Of a DNA stretch of 64,000 nt, positions 46,511-56,401 are shown one piece after another. The DNA is taken from NCBI GenBank assembly GCA_943788815.1, contig CALSRS010000001.1, forward strand, positions 124,001 through 188,000, given 5' to 3'. The notes under the pieces are model-generated. The model ran no database searches and was not told the origin of the DNA. It saw nothing but the letters and a program-made list of their open reading frames with translations. Each line of letters opens with the position of its first letter. Positions within the stretch are counted from its first letter, which is position 1. This DNA is from an uncultured Gammaproteobacteria bacterium (GTDB lineage: Bacteria; Pseudomonadota; Gammaproteobacteria; Eutrophobiales; Eutrophobiaceae). The translations under genes were made by a program, and so were the position numbers.

Positions 46511-47485
46511 TTATTTTGGTACAGTGACTATTGAATTCAAATATTCACTCAAATCATCAGGCAGTGGCGCGGATACACTCACCGGCTCATATTCCTCACT
46601 GCCGGGGACACTTATTTCATATGCATGCAAAAATAACCTGTTTAATCCAGTTTTACTCATTTTTTTATTTTGATCCTTATCACCGTATTTTTGATCTCCC
46701 GCAACAGGAAAACCCAAAGCATTAGCATGCACACGAATCTGGTGTGTTCTTCCTGTTGTCAGTTCTATCTCAACGAATGACATCTCTCCAACATGTCTTT
46801 CTAGCTTAAATATTGTTTCTGCATCCTTACCATCATCACTAACCTTTACCAGTCTTTCTCCAGATTTCAGAGAATTTTTCAATAATGGTAAATCAACTTT
46901 TATCCAGTCTTTCTCAAGATGACCACACAGTAGCGCTTTATAAACCTTGCGAATACTTTTTGCCTTAAATTGGTCATGTAAAAATGTCAGATACTGCATA
47001 TTTCTAGCTAACATCAATACACCTGACGTTTCCTTATCTAACCTATGCACAAGCTGAATAGAACTAGCTTCATCCTTAAAAATTTTCCTGACAGCTTCTA
47101 TTACACCGTAAGATTGTCTTGTACCACCGTGTACAACCATCCCGGACGGCTTGTTCAATATCACCAAATTCCTGTCTTTGTATAGAATATTATTCTTAAT
47201 CATTTCCACCACTTTGGAGTCAGGTTCTATATTCATCTCAGATTGGTACGTATATACAGGAGGCACCCTCAAATTTTCTCCTGCTTGTAGACGATAATCC
47301 TGCTTTACGCGTCTACCATCAATTCTGACCTCTCCTTTTCTAATCATTTTGTAAACTCGTGTTTTGGGTATTTTCTTTAACACACTGAACAAATAATTAT
47401 CCAATCGCCTACCCTGGTGATCTGAACTTATCTCGATGTATTTAACTGAATTTTGCTTTACTTCATTCACAACACTTCTTCCCAT
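46511..47485 (-). CDS. rluC: 23S rRNA pseudouridine synthase, RluC type
   Basis: Makes pseudouridines in 23S rRNA (positions 955, 2504 and 2580 in E. coli). The 324 residues have an N-terminal S4 domain (RLDNYLFSVLKKIPKTRVYKMIRKGEVRIDG), then the catalytic motif VHRLDKETSGVLMLAR with its Asp, and ELTTGRTHQIRVHA. It is divergent from rne, the usual pairing, which supports RluC rather than RluD. Confidence 0.93.
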   Translation of the reverse strand: MGRSVVNEVKQNSVKYIEISSDHQGRRLDNYLFSVLKKIPKTRVYKMIRKGEVRIDGRRVKQDYRLQAGENLRVPPVYTYQSEMNIEPDSKVVEMIKNNILYKDRNLVILNKPSGMVVHGGTRQSYGVIEAVRKIFKDEASSIQLVHRLDKETSGVLMLARNMQYLTFLHDQFKAKSIRKVYKALLCGHLEKDWIKVDLPLLKNSLKSGERLVKVSDDGKDAETIFKLERHVGEMSFVEIELTTGRTHQIRVHANALGFPVAGDQKYGDKDQNKKMSKTGLNRLFLHAYEISVPGSEEYEPVSVSAPLPDDLSEYLNSIVTVPK

Positions 47486-47851
47486 TGCTGGACTTATCCA
47501 AGATTGTTATATTAACACCACTGAATTAAAGCTGATTTAATTTGATAATGCTTGCAAACTGGCATTAAAGAGAAGAAATCCCGATAAAGTCAGTCGTTTT
47601 GACAAATAAGGACTGCTACAGGGTATGTTTGCACACATTAAAATCGAAAGATTTAAATACACGGAATGATGATATTTGATTTATTTCGTGACAGTAAACT
47701 TAAAATAACGAGTATTTAGTGAAATTAATGTTTTTAATAAACCTAATTACAGAATTTGCTTGCGTAACTTTAAAAATGGCGAAATACGCCATTCACCCGG
47801 AAACATTTGTTTCTCATGGGATTATGTTACTGCGCTACAAGGATATAAAAA
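47486..47851 (+). other. 366-bp rluC-rne divergent region with rne leader
   Basis: No gene found. It must hold the promoters of rluC and rne and a long rne 5' leader. A stem-loop AATGGCG-aaata-CGCCATT lies at 47775-47793. RNase E mRNA in enteric bacteria is autoregulated by hairpins in a long leader, so this may be a parallel. Confidence 0.5.
47775..47793 (+). promoter_or_regulatory. Hairpin in the rne 5' leader
   Basis: A perfect 7-bp stem (AATGGCG / CGCCATT) with a 5-nt AAATA loop, 58 bp before the rne ATG. There is no U-run after it, so it is not a terminator; it may serve in RNase E feedback on its own mRNA. Confidence 0.45.
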
Positions 47852-50503
47852 ATGAAGAGAATGTTAATCAATGCAACTCAACCAGAAGAGTTGCGAGTAG
47901 CCCTGGTAGATGGGCAACGTCTATACGACCTCGATATTGAATCAACCAATCGAGAACAAAAAAAATCTAATATATACAAATGTCGCATAGTTAGGATCGA
48001 GCAAAGCCTTGAGGCTACGTTTGTAGACTATGGCGCTGAGCGACATGGTTTCCTACCTTTTAAAGAAATAGCACATAGCCTGTTTGATAAAGATTCCAGT
48101 AACGGGAATGCCCGAGTAAATATTAAGGATGTAATCGAAGTTGGCCAGGAATTTATAATCCAGGTTGAAAAAGAGGAGCGCGGGAATAAAGGTGCAGCTT
48201 TAACAACCTTTGTTAGCCTTGCTGGTAGATATCTTGTACTGATGCCTAATAATCCAAGGGCGGGTGGTGTATCCAGGCAAATAGAGGGCAGTGACAGGGC
48301 AGAAGCAAGAGAAGCCTTAAGTTCTCTGGAAGTCCCTGAAGGTATGGGATTTATACTACGTACAGCTGGCGTAGGAAAAAGCTCAGAAGAAATACAATGG
48401 GATCTGGATTATCTACTTAGCCTTTGGGAAGCAATCACAAAATCATCTGGAGAGCGCGGCGCACCATTTTTAATTTATCAAGAAAGCGATGTAGTCATAC
48501 GTGCAATTCGTGATTATCTCCGAAATGATATTGCTGAAATCTGGATTGATGATCCTGAAGTATATAAACGCGCTGAGACCTTCATGCAACAGGTCATGCC
48601 GCACAATATTAATAAGCTGAAACTCTATAAAGAAGTTGACCCCTTATTTAATCGCTATCAGATAGAAGGGCAAATTGAAGGCGCGTTCTCACGTGAAGTT
48701 AATTTAATATCAGGAGGCTCATTAAGTATCGACCATACTGAAGCATTGATCTCTATCGACATTAATTCAGCCCGCGCCACCTCCGGAGAAGATATAGAGG
48801 AAACCGCGTTCAATACCAATCTGGAGTCTGCTGATGAGATAGCCAGGCAATTGCGACTTCGTGATCTTGGCGGCTTAATTGTCATTGATTTTATCGACAT
48901 GATGAATAACAGACACCAAAGAGAGGTTGAATCCAGATTAAAAGAAGCTCTAAAGATTGATCGTGCCAGAGTACAAATCGGCAGAATTTCACGGTTTGGC
49001 CTTCTAGAGATGTCTAGGCAACGCCTCAGACCATCATTGGGTGAATCCAGTCACCTGCCCTGTCCCAGGTGCAGTGGACAAGGTTCCATACGTAGTGTCG
49101 AATCGATTGCATTGTCAGTTTTACGAATTATTGAAGAAGAAGCTATTAAGGAAATGACGGGAAAAGTCGTCGCAAAATTGCCTGTTGAGACAGCAACATT
49201 TCTACTAAATGAAAAACGACAAGTGATATCTGAAATTGAAGAACGAGTTGATGTGCAGGTAGTCATCATTCCCAACCCTGATTTGGAGACACCTCATTAC
49301 CAGGTCCAAAGAATTCGTCTGTCCGATACAGAATATAACGTGAATAAAAAAGCCAGCTATCTACTTAAAGACGAAGATAAAGTAGAGGATGCTGCTGAAA
49401 TCATTACTGACAGGACCCCAAGACGAGAAGAGCCAGCCATAAAGCAGATACAGCATAATACTCCCGTACCCAACAAACAAAATACAGGCTTGTTTGCCTC
49501 CATAGGCAAATTTTTCTCTGGCTTATTTAGTAGTTCTGACACTGGCAAAGAAACTCAACAAAACCAAAGAGATAATAATCAAAAACACCAATCTCAAGCT
49601 AATTCTAATAATCGCAGGCGTTCATCCGGCAGCAATGACCGTAACCAAAAAAATGATAATAATCCAAATCGCTCTCGACGAGGACCACGAAAACCGGGTG
49701 GCGGGCAAAAAAATCGCCAGCAGGGCCAACAACGAGCCAGCGGAAACAAACCCAGAAACACATCGAAGGATCAAGGCAATCGTTCACAACGAAATCAAAA
49801 TAATCCGGACAAAAACAATAACCGTCCTGAAGAATCTCAGGACAAGAGCACACCCCCAAATAACAACAGAAATGATAACCGACGACAAAGACAGCGCCAG
49901 GATAATAATTCTGCGCAACGATCTGAAACCAAGGATAGCGTGACTAATGAGGCTGCAGGCAATCTGAATAACGCTAACGAAAATCAGTCGCCACAAAAAT
50001 CACAAGAAAACAGAAGCGAAACTCAAAACACTAACAAGAATCCTGTACAGCGTACTGAAAATAAGGAAAACGTAAAAAACGAGATTTCAGGAAATATTAA
50101 TAACTTGAACGAAAATCAGTCGCAACAAAAACCACAAGAAAATAGAAACGCAATTCAGAACACTAACAATAATCCTGCGCAGCGTACTGAATCTAAGGAA
50201 AACGTGAAAAACGAGACTTCAGGCAATATTAATAACTCGAACGAAAATCAGTCGCGACAAAAACCACGAGAAAATAGAACTGAAACTCATAGTACTAACA
50301 ACAATCCTGCGCAGCATACTGAAACAAATAAAAGTATGACGAATGAATCAACAGGTAGCATAAATAATGTGAATGAGAAACCAGCAGCCTCTACGCAAAC
50401 ACCTGAACATAAAAATGCACCAACTGAAGCCAGAAATTCTAATGCAACAGATACAAGCGCGTCTTCAACTGAAGGGAAACCAAAAAACGACACAACAATT
50501 TAA
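47852..50503 (+). CDS. rne: Ribonuclease E
   Basis: Endoribonuclease that initiates mRNA decay and matures rRNA and tRNA. The 883 residues start [21 protein letters not shown]. The catalytic half carries the S1 domain (about 35-120), the Mg-binding D303 ([10 protein letters not shown]) and D346 ([10 protein letters not shown]), and the zinc link C404/C407 (CPRCSGQG), exactly at E. coli numbers. A membrane-targeting amphipathic helix is likely at 544-562 ([19 protein letters not shown]). An Arg-rich stretch follows at about 590-650. The tail beyond about 565 is Asn/Gln/Lys-rich and disordered and ends in tandem 44-residue repeats. Its stop overlaps the convergent prfC stop. Confidence 0.97.
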   Translation: MKRMLINATQPEELRVALVDGQRLYDLDIESTNREQKKSNIYKCRIVRIEQSLEATFVDYGAERHGFLPFKEIAHSLFDKDSSNGNARVNIKDVIEVGQEFIIQVEKEERGNKGAALTTFVSLAGRYLVLMPNNPRAGGVSRQIEGSDRAEAREALSSLEVPEGMGFILRTAGVGKSSEEIQWDLDYLLSLWEAITKSSGERGAPFLIYQESDVVIRAIRDYLRNDIAEIWIDDPEVYKRAETFMQQVMPHNINKLKLYKEVDPLFNRYQIEGQIEGAFSREVNLISGGSLSIDHTEALISIDINSARATSGEDIEETAFNTNLESADEIARQLRLRDLGGLIVIDFIDMMNNRHQREVESRLKEALKIDRARVQIGRISRFGLLEMSRQRLRPSLGESSHLPCPRCSGQGSIRSVESIALSVLRIIEEEAIKEMTGKVVAKLPVETATFLLNEKRQVISEIEERVDVQVVIIPNPDLETPHYQVQRIRLSDTEYNVNKKASYLLKDEDKVEDAAEIITDRTPRREEPAIKQIQHNTPVPNKQNTGLFASIGKFFSGLFSSSDTGKETQQNQRDNNQKHQSQANSNNRRRSSGSNDRNQKNDNNPNRSRRGPRKPGGGQKNRQQGQQRASGNKPRNTSKDQGNRSQRNQNNPDKNNNRPEESQDKSTPPNNNRNDNRRQRQRQDNNSAQRSETKDSVTNEAAGNLNNANENQSPQKSQENRSETQNTNKNPVQRTENKENVKNEISGNINNLNENQSQQKPQENRNAIQNTNNNPAQRTESKENVKNETSGNINNSNENQSRQKPRENRTETHSTNNNPAQHTETNKSMTNESTGSINNVNEKPAASTQTPEHKNAPTEARNSNATDTSASSTEGKPKNDTTI
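49979..50374 (+). repeat. Three tandem 132-bp repeats in the rne coding tail
   Basis: Units begin at 49979, 50111 and 50243, each opening gaaaatcagtcg, and encode 44-residue repeats that start ENQSxQKxxEN and end GNINNxN or SINNVN. A decayed partial unit of about 75 bp precedes them (49904-49978). Units are in frame, and the third is more diverged towards its end. Confidence 0.9.
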
Positions 50504-52059
50504 TTCTCTCTCGTATTTAGAAATTTTATACCTGGCCAACGCTCAATTGTCAGATTCAAATTGACCATAGACGGTGCAAGATAAGTTAATAATCCAGCAC
50601 CGTCTTCTGCAAGATTTTCTGATACTTTCTTCTTAAACTCTTTAAGCATTACTACATCATCGCACTTAATCCATCTTGCACTGACTGTCCTGATGCTTTC
50701 ATAACTACAATCCACACTGTATTCTTCCTTCAATCTCCAGGCGACAACATCAAATTGCAAGACTCCAATTGCTCCTACTATTAAATCATTAGAGTCCAGC
50801 GGTCTGAAGACCTGTGTTGCCCCCTCTTCTCCTAATTCAATTAATCCTTTTACTAATGCCTTTGACTTTAATGGATCTTTCAACCGGACTCTTCTAAATA
50901 GCTCCGGAGCAAAATAGGGAATTCCAGTGAAATTAAGTTCTTCTCCCTGTGTAAAAGAATCCCCCACCTGAATAGTGCCATGATTATGTAATCCAATAAT
51001 ATCACCGGCAACAGCTGTTGCAGCATGCCCCCTGTCACCAGCCATAAATATCAGCGCCTTTGCAACAGTAACATCCCTTTTTTGTCTAACATGACGAAGC
51101 TTCATACCTTCCTTGAATTTACCGGAACAAATTCTCACAAAGGCAATTCTGTCTCTATGCGCCGGATCCATATTTGCCTGTATTTTAAATACGAATCCAG
51201 TAAATTCACTTTCATCTGGAGTGACTTTACGTTCACGAGACTCTCGTGATAATGGAGGAGGAGAATATTTTGCCAGATACCTCAGGAATTCTTCAGTACC
51301 AAAATTATTCAGCGCACTACCAAAAAAAACCGGCGATTGTTCAGCATTAAGGTATTTATTTAAATCAAACTTGGGACATACGCCTTTCACCAACTCTAGT
51401 TCTTCTTCAAATTGCTGCTTTGTTTGTGAATTCTCAAATATTTCCGGATAATTTAATCCATCTAAAATTGATAAATGCTTTGCGGGATCTAGCTTTGAAT
51501 ACATGCGAACATAATTTTCATAGAGATTATAGATACCTCGCAATGAACTCCCCATGCCTATCGGCCATGTGATTGGAGAACAACTAATACCCAGTTCCTG
51601 TTCAATCTCGTCCAGCAAATCAATGGGAGGCTTGCCTTCCCTGTCCAGTTTATTAATAAATGTAATAATAGGCGTATTGCGCATCCTGCATACTTCCATC
51701 AACTTTATAGTCCTTTCCTCAACACCTTTTGACACGTCGATTACCATAAGCACGGAATCTACGGCTGTTAATGTGCGATAAGTATCTTCAGAAAAATCAG
51801 CATGACCGGGTGTATCCAGGAGATTGATGGTACAGTCTGCATAATCAAATTGCATCACAGAGCTGGTTATAGATATGCCGCGTTGCTTTTCCATTTCCAT
51901 CCAGTCTGAAGTAGCATGTCTGCTCGCTTTTCGGGATTTAACTGTGCCAGCCATCTGTATGGCCCCGCCATTTAACAACAGCTGTTCTGTCACAGTTGTC
52001 TTGCCGGCATCGGGATGTGAAATGATCGCAAAGGTTCGTCTTTTTTTATACGCTTCCAT
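50500..52059 (-). CDS. prfC: Peptide chain release factor 3
   Basis: GTPase that recycles RF1/RF2 from the ribosome. The 519 residues begin with the G1 motif [16 protein letters not shown] and the RF3-specific [22 protein letters not shown], with G3 [10 protein letters not shown] and G4 FINKLDRE. Domains II and III follow. It is convergent with rne; the last bases of the two stops overlap by 4 bp. Confidence 0.97.
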   Translation of the reverse strand: MEAYKKRRTFAIISHPDAGKTTVTEQLLLNGGAIQMAGTVKSRKASRHATSDWMEMEKQRGISITSSVMQFDYADCTINLLDTPGHADFSEDTYRTLTAVDSVLMVIDVSKGVEERTIKLMEVCRMRNTPIITFINKLDREGKPPIDLLDEIEQELGISCSPITWPIGMGSSLRGIYNLYENYVRMYSKLDPAKHLSILDGLNYPEIFENSQTKQQFEEELELVKGVCPKFDLNKYLNAEQSPVFFGSALNNFGTEEFLRYLAKYSPPPLSRESRERKVTPDESEFTGFVFKIQANMDPAHRDRIAFVRICSGKFKEGMKLRHVRQKRDVTVAKALIFMAGDRGHAATAVAGDIIGLHNHGTIQVGDSFTQGEELNFTGIPYFAPELFRRVRLKDPLKSKALVKGLIELGEEGATQVFRPLDSNDLIVGAIGVLQFDVVAWRLKEEYSVDCSYESIRTVSARWIKCDDVVMLKEFKKKVSENLAEDGAGLLTYLAPSMVNLNLTIERWPGIKFLNTREN

Positions 52060-52091
52060 GATTTAATGCTTCTTCCTTTATAATAAAAATA

Positions 52092-52823
52092 TTATTTTCT
52101 CGCCTGCACCATCAAAGATTTTAATTCTGAGACTGTATTTAAAAGACCAGTGAATATGGATTGAGCAATAATAGAATGTCCAATATTTAATTCAACGATA
52201 TGCTCTATACTCGCAATCGAGACAACATTATCATATGTTAAACCATGCCCCGCATTTACCTGAATTCCCAGGGATTGGGCTAATTCTGCAGACTCCATAA
52301 TTACATTCAATTCGTACTGAAACTCCTTATCATTAGTTGCTTGAGAATATCGACCAGTATGCAACTCTATGACAGGGACACCGCAGGCTACCGCAGCTTC
52401 TATCTGACCAACTTCCGGGTCAATGAAAAGTGATGTTTGAATCCCTGCTGACGCAAGTTTTTGGCAGAATGTTGTCACTCTATCGACATTAGCAAGGACA
52501 TCAAGGCCTCCCTCTGTCGTCAGTTCTTGACGTTTTTCTGGAACAATACAACAAAACTTTGGCTTTAGATCCGTCGCTATCGATAACATTTCATCAGTCA
52601 TTGCCATCTCAAGATTCAATGGCACATCAATACTGGCTTTAAGATCGTAGACATCTTTATCCTGAATATGTCTACGATCTTCTCTTAAGTGAACGGTGAT
52701 TGAATCCGCACCTCCTTGAATGACTTGTTTTGCAGCACTAATTAGATCAGGGTAAGAAGTGCCTCTAAGCTGACGGAGGGTGGCAACATGATCGATGTTC
52801 ACACCTAGTAATATTTGTTTCAT
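52092..52823 (-). CDS. pdxJ: Pyridoxine 5'-phosphate synthase
   Basis: Joins aminoacetone phosphate with deoxyxylulose phosphate to make pyridoxine phosphate. The 243-residue TIM barrel starts LLGVNIDHVATLRQLRGTSYPD, the family signature. Further marks are HLREDRRHI, ELHTGRYS and VNAGHGLTYDNV. It follows recO closely (28 bp), as in E. coli and Pseudomonas. Confidence 0.97.
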   Translation of the reverse strand: MKQILLGVNIDHVATLRQLRGTSYPDLISAAKQVIQGGADSITVHLREDRRHIQDKDVYDLKASIDVPLNLEMAMTDEMLSIATDLKPKFCCIVPEKRQELTTEGGLDVLANVDRVTTFCQKLASAGIQTSLFIDPEVGQIEAAVACGVPVIELHTGRYSQATNDKEFQYELNVIMESAELAQSLGIQVNAGHGLTYDNVVSIASIEHIVELNIGHSIIAQSIFTGLLNTVSELKSLMVQARK

Positions 52824-52851
52824 TCACTCATTTCCTGGAAATAAAATAAAA

Positions 52852-53574
52852 TTAGACAGCGGTGATGTTTTGCAAATATGCACGGTAAAGTTCCCGACTG
52901 CCAAATGGTTTATCTCCAACATGTATTTTCAGAAGCATTCTGAGCAAACGTTTTGCTTCTTTGGCAATATCATTATCCCAAATATTTTCATCATCCAGGG
53001 CTTTAAGAGCTTTCCCTGAGATCTGAATACTTTGCAAGCCATTATTCTTGCTCATGCATGGTCCGAATTCGGCCACATAATAATATTTATTATTAGCATC
53101 AATTTGCTCACCAGTATTAGCATCATGATCCAGAATCAGGCCATAACCTAATACCTGAAGTATTTTTTTTTCAAAGATCCTTAAAGTTTTCTGCTCATCT
53201 TGATTCTGAGTCAAGTTTGTCAATGTTTGCTGGTATATATCAAAAATTTCAGGATGAGGTTCATTGGTATGAAGCATTCGCATTAACAATTCATTCATAT
53301 AAAAGCATGATATTATTTTACTACCAATAAGATTAACCCTATCACCCAAGTCTTCTACTTCAATCAAGTTACCCAAAGTACCTCTTTGGCTCCATGCTAA
53401 AGATATTCTTTTTGAAATTTGTAATAAGTTTGCCTTGTTATTTTTTGCCCTTTTCACCCCTTTCGCTACTAAGCACAAGCGACCATAATCAGAAGAAAGT
53501 ATGTCTACGAGCAGGCTGGTTTCCCTGTATGGCCTGGTATGAAGCACATAACATGGATGCAAATCTACCCTCAT
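52852..53574 (-). CDS. recO: DNA repair protein RecO
   Basis: Recombination mediator that helps RecA load on SSB-coated DNA. The 240 residues have the N-terminal OB fold (CYVLHTRPYRETSLLVDILSSDYGRLCLVAKGVKRAK) followed by the helical domain with NELLMRMLHTNEPHPEIFDIYQ. LGYGLILD and the C-terminal block (KPFGSRELYRAYL) fit the family. It lies 5 bp from era, in the usual rnc-era-recO-pdxJ order. Confidence 0.95.
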   Translation of the reverse strand: MRVDLHPCYVLHTRPYRETSLLVDILSSDYGRLCLVAKGVKRAKNNKANLLQISKRISLAWSQRGTLGNLIEVEDLGDRVNLIGSKIISCFYMNELLMRMLHTNEPHPEIFDIYQQTLTNLTQNQDEQKTLRIFEKKILQVLGYGLILDHDANTGEQIDANNKYYYVAEFGPCMSKNNGLQSIQISGKALKALDDENIWDNDIAKEAKRLLRMLLKIHVGDKPFGSRELYRAYLQNITAV

Positions 53575-53579
53575 GTTAG

Positions 53580-54500
53580 CTAAACGTCATTATTAACCAG
53601 GCCAAATAATTCTAATGAACTATCTATTTGCGTCCAGTTTTTCTTCACCTTAACCCAGGTATTTAGATAAACCTTTTTCTCATATAGGATTTCCATATCT
53701 TTACGCGCAGCTTCACCTGCAGTTTTCAATATGCTTCCATTTTTCCCAATGACGATATTTTTTTGCCCATCTCCTTCAACCCAAATTGTTGCTTTGATCT
53801 TAATAATGTCAGTTTCTTCCTCGAATTCATCGATTGTAACTGCCAATCTATAAGGAATTTCATCACTTAATCGATTGATTAATTTTTCACGAATATATTC
53901 AGATGCGAAAAACTTTTTATTCCTGTTAGTTACATATTCTTCTTCGAAAAGTGGAGGACTAACAGGCAAGGCAGCAGACACTAGTTCTTCCAAAGTATCA
54001 ATATTTGTCCCGTTTTTAGCTGAAACAGGTAAAATATCCATACCATCAACACGTTCTGATAATGATTTTAAAAATGGGAGCAAATCTGATTTAGTTTTAT
54101 TTCTGTCAATTTTATTGATGAGCAGTATTTTTTTTTGCTTATATTTGGATATAAGGTTAAATATCCTCTCATCTGGCTTTGTCCATTTCAGCGACTCAAT
54201 CATAAACAAAATAACATTGACACCCTCAAGGCTGTTTTTAGCCTCAGCATTCATATGCTTGTGTAGTGGTGAATCGTATTCTTGTTGTATGCCCGGAGTA
54301 TCTATATATATCGCCTGATATTCTTTCTGATTTTTAATGCCAAGCATATGAACCCTGGTTGTCTGGGGTTTACGTGAAATTATACTGAGCTTCTGATCCA
54401 TTAGCCGATTTAACAAAGTTGACTTCCCAACATTTGGTCGCCCTAGAATTGTTACATAACCACACTTGTGCTCAGAATTGACTTGACCCATATCTGCCAT
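53580..54500 (-). CDS. era: GTPase Era
   Basis: Assembly GTPase for the 30S subunit that binds the end of 16S rRNA. The 306 residues carry G1 GRPNVGKSTLLN, G2/G3 region with DTPGIQQE, G4 NKIDRNKTK and a C-terminal KH domain with ATIWVEGDGQKNIVIGKNG. The start overlaps the rnc stop by 1 bp (TAATG). Confidence 0.97.
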   Translation of the reverse strand: MADMGQVNSEHKCGYVTILGRPNVGKSTLLNRLMDQKLSIISRKPQTTRVHMLGIKNQKEYQAIYIDTPGIQQEYDSPLHKHMNAEAKNSLEGVNVILFMIESLKWTKPDERIFNLISKYKQKKILLINKIDRNKTKSDLLPFLKSLSERVDGMDILPVSAKNGTNIDTLEELVSAALPVSPPLFEEEYVTNRNKKFFASEYIREKLINRLSDEIPYRLAVTIDEFEEETDIIKIKATIWVEGDGQKNIVIGKNGSILKTAGEAARKDMEILYEKKVYLNTWVKVKKNWTQIDSSLELFGLVNNDV

Positions 54501-55180
54501 TAATTTGTGTTTTCAAATATTTCTAAAACTTTACTGGCTGCTGATTGCTCTGCAAATCTCTTACTTCTTCCGCTCGCTTCAATGGACTGAGACAAGCCGT
54601 CTACCTGGCAACTCACAGTAAATGTCTTCTTATGTGCCTCACCAAACTCATCAACAATAGTATAAATTGGAAGTGGCATTTTCTTAGACTGTAATAGTTC
54701 CTGCAATAGTGTTTTTGGATCCTTGCCAACCCTTTCCACATCTAAACTATTCAGTTCATTCTCGTAAATAGATAGCACCACATCTTTGCAGGTCAAGAAA
54801 TTTGAATCCAGATAGACTGCACCAATCAATGCTTCAAGAGTATTGGCAAGAATTGAATCACGACGCCATCCACCACTTTTCATTTCACCGGCGCCCAGCT
54901 TTATTTGTTTACCCAGATTTAACTCTCTGGCAAGTCTTGATAGTGATTCTTTTTTAACCAGATAGGAACGAAGTCTGGTTAGCGTGCCTTCTGATTCATC
55001 TGGATATGCATTGAAAAGTGCATCTGTGATAACTAATCCAAGAACCGAATCACCCAGAAACTCAAGGCGTTCGTAATTATTTTTACCTACACTTCGGTGA
55101 GTTAATGCAGTATCAAGTAAATCAATGTCTTTAAAACAATAATCTATCAGACTAAACGGCACAACACATCCGAGATTCAA
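54500..55180 (-). CDS. rnc: Ribonuclease III
   Basis: Double-strand-specific endoribonuclease for rRNA processing. The 226 residues have the catalytic signature NYERLEFLGDSVLGLVITD, then EALIGAVYLD, and a C-terminal dsRNA-binding domain (DPKTLLQELLQSKKMPLPIY). The start overlaps the preceding DUF4845 gene by 4 bp. Confidence 0.97.
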   Translation of the reverse strand: MNLGCVVPFSLIDYCFKDIDLLDTALTHRSVGKNNYERLEFLGDSVLGLVITDALFNAYPDESEGTLTRLRSYLVKKESLSRLARELNLGKQIKLGAGEMKSGGWRRDSILANTLEALIGAVYLDSNFLTCKDVVLSIYENELNSLDVERVGKDPKTLLQELLQSKKMPLPIYTIVDEFGEAHKKTFTVSCQVDGLSQSIEASGRSKRFAEQSAASKVLEIFENTN

Positions 55181-55590
55181 TTTCCGGTAGCTGACCCATC
55201 AAGTGGCAGTTGCTTATCAAATTCCAATAACAATTGAATATCTGCAAATAATTTATTGGTAGCTTGATATTGCAAATGCAGCTGCGGCGGCTGCCCCCTG
55301 GTTGCTTTGATAAGATTTAGATGATCCTTAAGATTGGCACCAGTAAATCGATTTATGTTTGTTACAGCCAGCGCCCTCAAAAATGCTCTTCTGACGTCTG
55401 CAACACTCATAGTAGCCACTTCTGGCTGAGATATAACTGATTGCAGCGCAGATTCAATTTGAAGTTTTTCGTTATAAAGTGGGAACAAACGAAGTACAAA
55501 AAGTACGACCATCGCAAGAGTACCCAATATAAACACAAGTCCTAAAAAAGTCAGTCCAGATTGTTTTTTCAAAGCTTGTTTCATTTTCAC
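55177..55590 (-). CDS. DUF4845 single-span membrane protein
   Basis: A 137-residue inner-membrane protein of the DUF4845 family. It starts with a basic segment and a GLTFLGLVFILGTLAMVVLFVLRLFPLYNEK helix that looks like a pilin-type N-terminus, then a periplasmic alpha/beta domain. Function is unknown. It always sits between lepB and rnc in Pseudomonas-like genomes, and here overlaps rnc by 4 bp. Confidence 0.85.
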   Translation of the reverse strand: MKMKQALKKQSGLTFLGLVFILGTLAMVVLFVLRLFPLYNEKLQIESALQSVISQPEVATMSVADVRRAFLRALAVTNINRFTGANLKDHLNLIKATRGQPPQLHLQYQATNKLFADIQLLLEFDKQLPLDGSATGN

Positions 55591-55603
55591 ATCCCCATTT
55601 TAA

Positions 55604-56401
55604 TTATTTTAATATAGTACCAATTCGGCTCCAGTTAACGCCACCATTTTTACTGTCCCAGTTCATCCAGATAAAAAATGCCCTACCTACTAAGTTTTGA
55701 TCTGGCACAAAGCCCCAATATCGTGAGTCACGGCTGTTATCCCGGTTATCTCCAAGCACGAAATACATCCCCTCTGGAACATCTGTCTCAAAATTAAATG
55801 CTCCTCTTCCATCAGAATCTACTAGAATATCATGAGAATGCTCATCCAGAAATTCCGTAATCCACCTGTCATCATCGGCCATCATGCCTGAACCAAATGC
55901 CTCATAGGCGCCATTTACAACCTGTTTTTGCTCTACCCCATTGATATGTATAGTTTTATTTATATATTCCACATGGTCTCCCGGGATTCCAACAACCCTT
56001 TTTATGAACGGAATACTAGGATCTTCGGGATATCTAAATACAACAACATCGCCCCTATCGGGATATTTGTTCTCTACAAGCTTGGTGTTTAACACGGGCA
56101 ATCTGATCCCATAATCATATTTATTCACCAGAATAAAGTCGCCGATTAAGAGAGTTGGCATCATGGAGGCTGACGGAATTCTGAATGGTTCAACCAGGAA
56201 TGACCGTAATATCAATACAATAAAAAAAACCGGAAAAAAGGATCGTGCATATTCGACCCAAATAGGTTCATTCTCATGATCTAATAATCCCTGCTTCCCA
56301 TCCTGGATTCTCTTTTCTTTAAAAAACAGTCTATCTAGTAGCCAGACAGATCCACTTATGAATGTAAACATTACCAGCCAAAAAGAAAAATCGAAGGTCA
56401 T
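55604..56401 (-). CDS. lepB: Signal peptidase I
   Basis: Membrane protease that removes Sec signal peptides. The 265 residues have two membrane helices (about 5-22 and 54-71), the nucleophile S79 in [11 protein letters not shown] and the general base K134 in [13 protein letters not shown]. The C-terminal [17 protein letters not shown] is the family end. It overlaps lepA by 4 bp. Confidence 0.97.
   Translation of the reverse strand: MTFDFSFWLVMFTFISGSVWLLDRLFFKEKRIQDGKQGLLDHENEPIWVEYARSFFPVFFIVLILRSFLVEPFRIPSASMMPTLLIGDFILVNKYDYGIRLPVLNTKLVENKYPDRGDVVVFRYPEDPSIPFIKRVVGIPGDHVEYINKTIHINGVEQKQVVNGAYEAFGSGMMADDDRWITEFLDEHSHDILVDSDGRGAFNFETDVPEGMYFVLGDNRDNSRDSRYWGFVPDQNLVGRAFFIWMNWDSKNGGVNWSRIGTILK

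Noticed and set aside
47719-47940. A plus-strand open frame running through the rne leader into rne
   Set aside because: It overlaps the certain rne start in another frame and has no recognisable product.
49979-50374. Repeats considered as a CRISPR array
   Set aside because: Units are 132 bp, contiguous without spacers, and lie inside an open rne frame.
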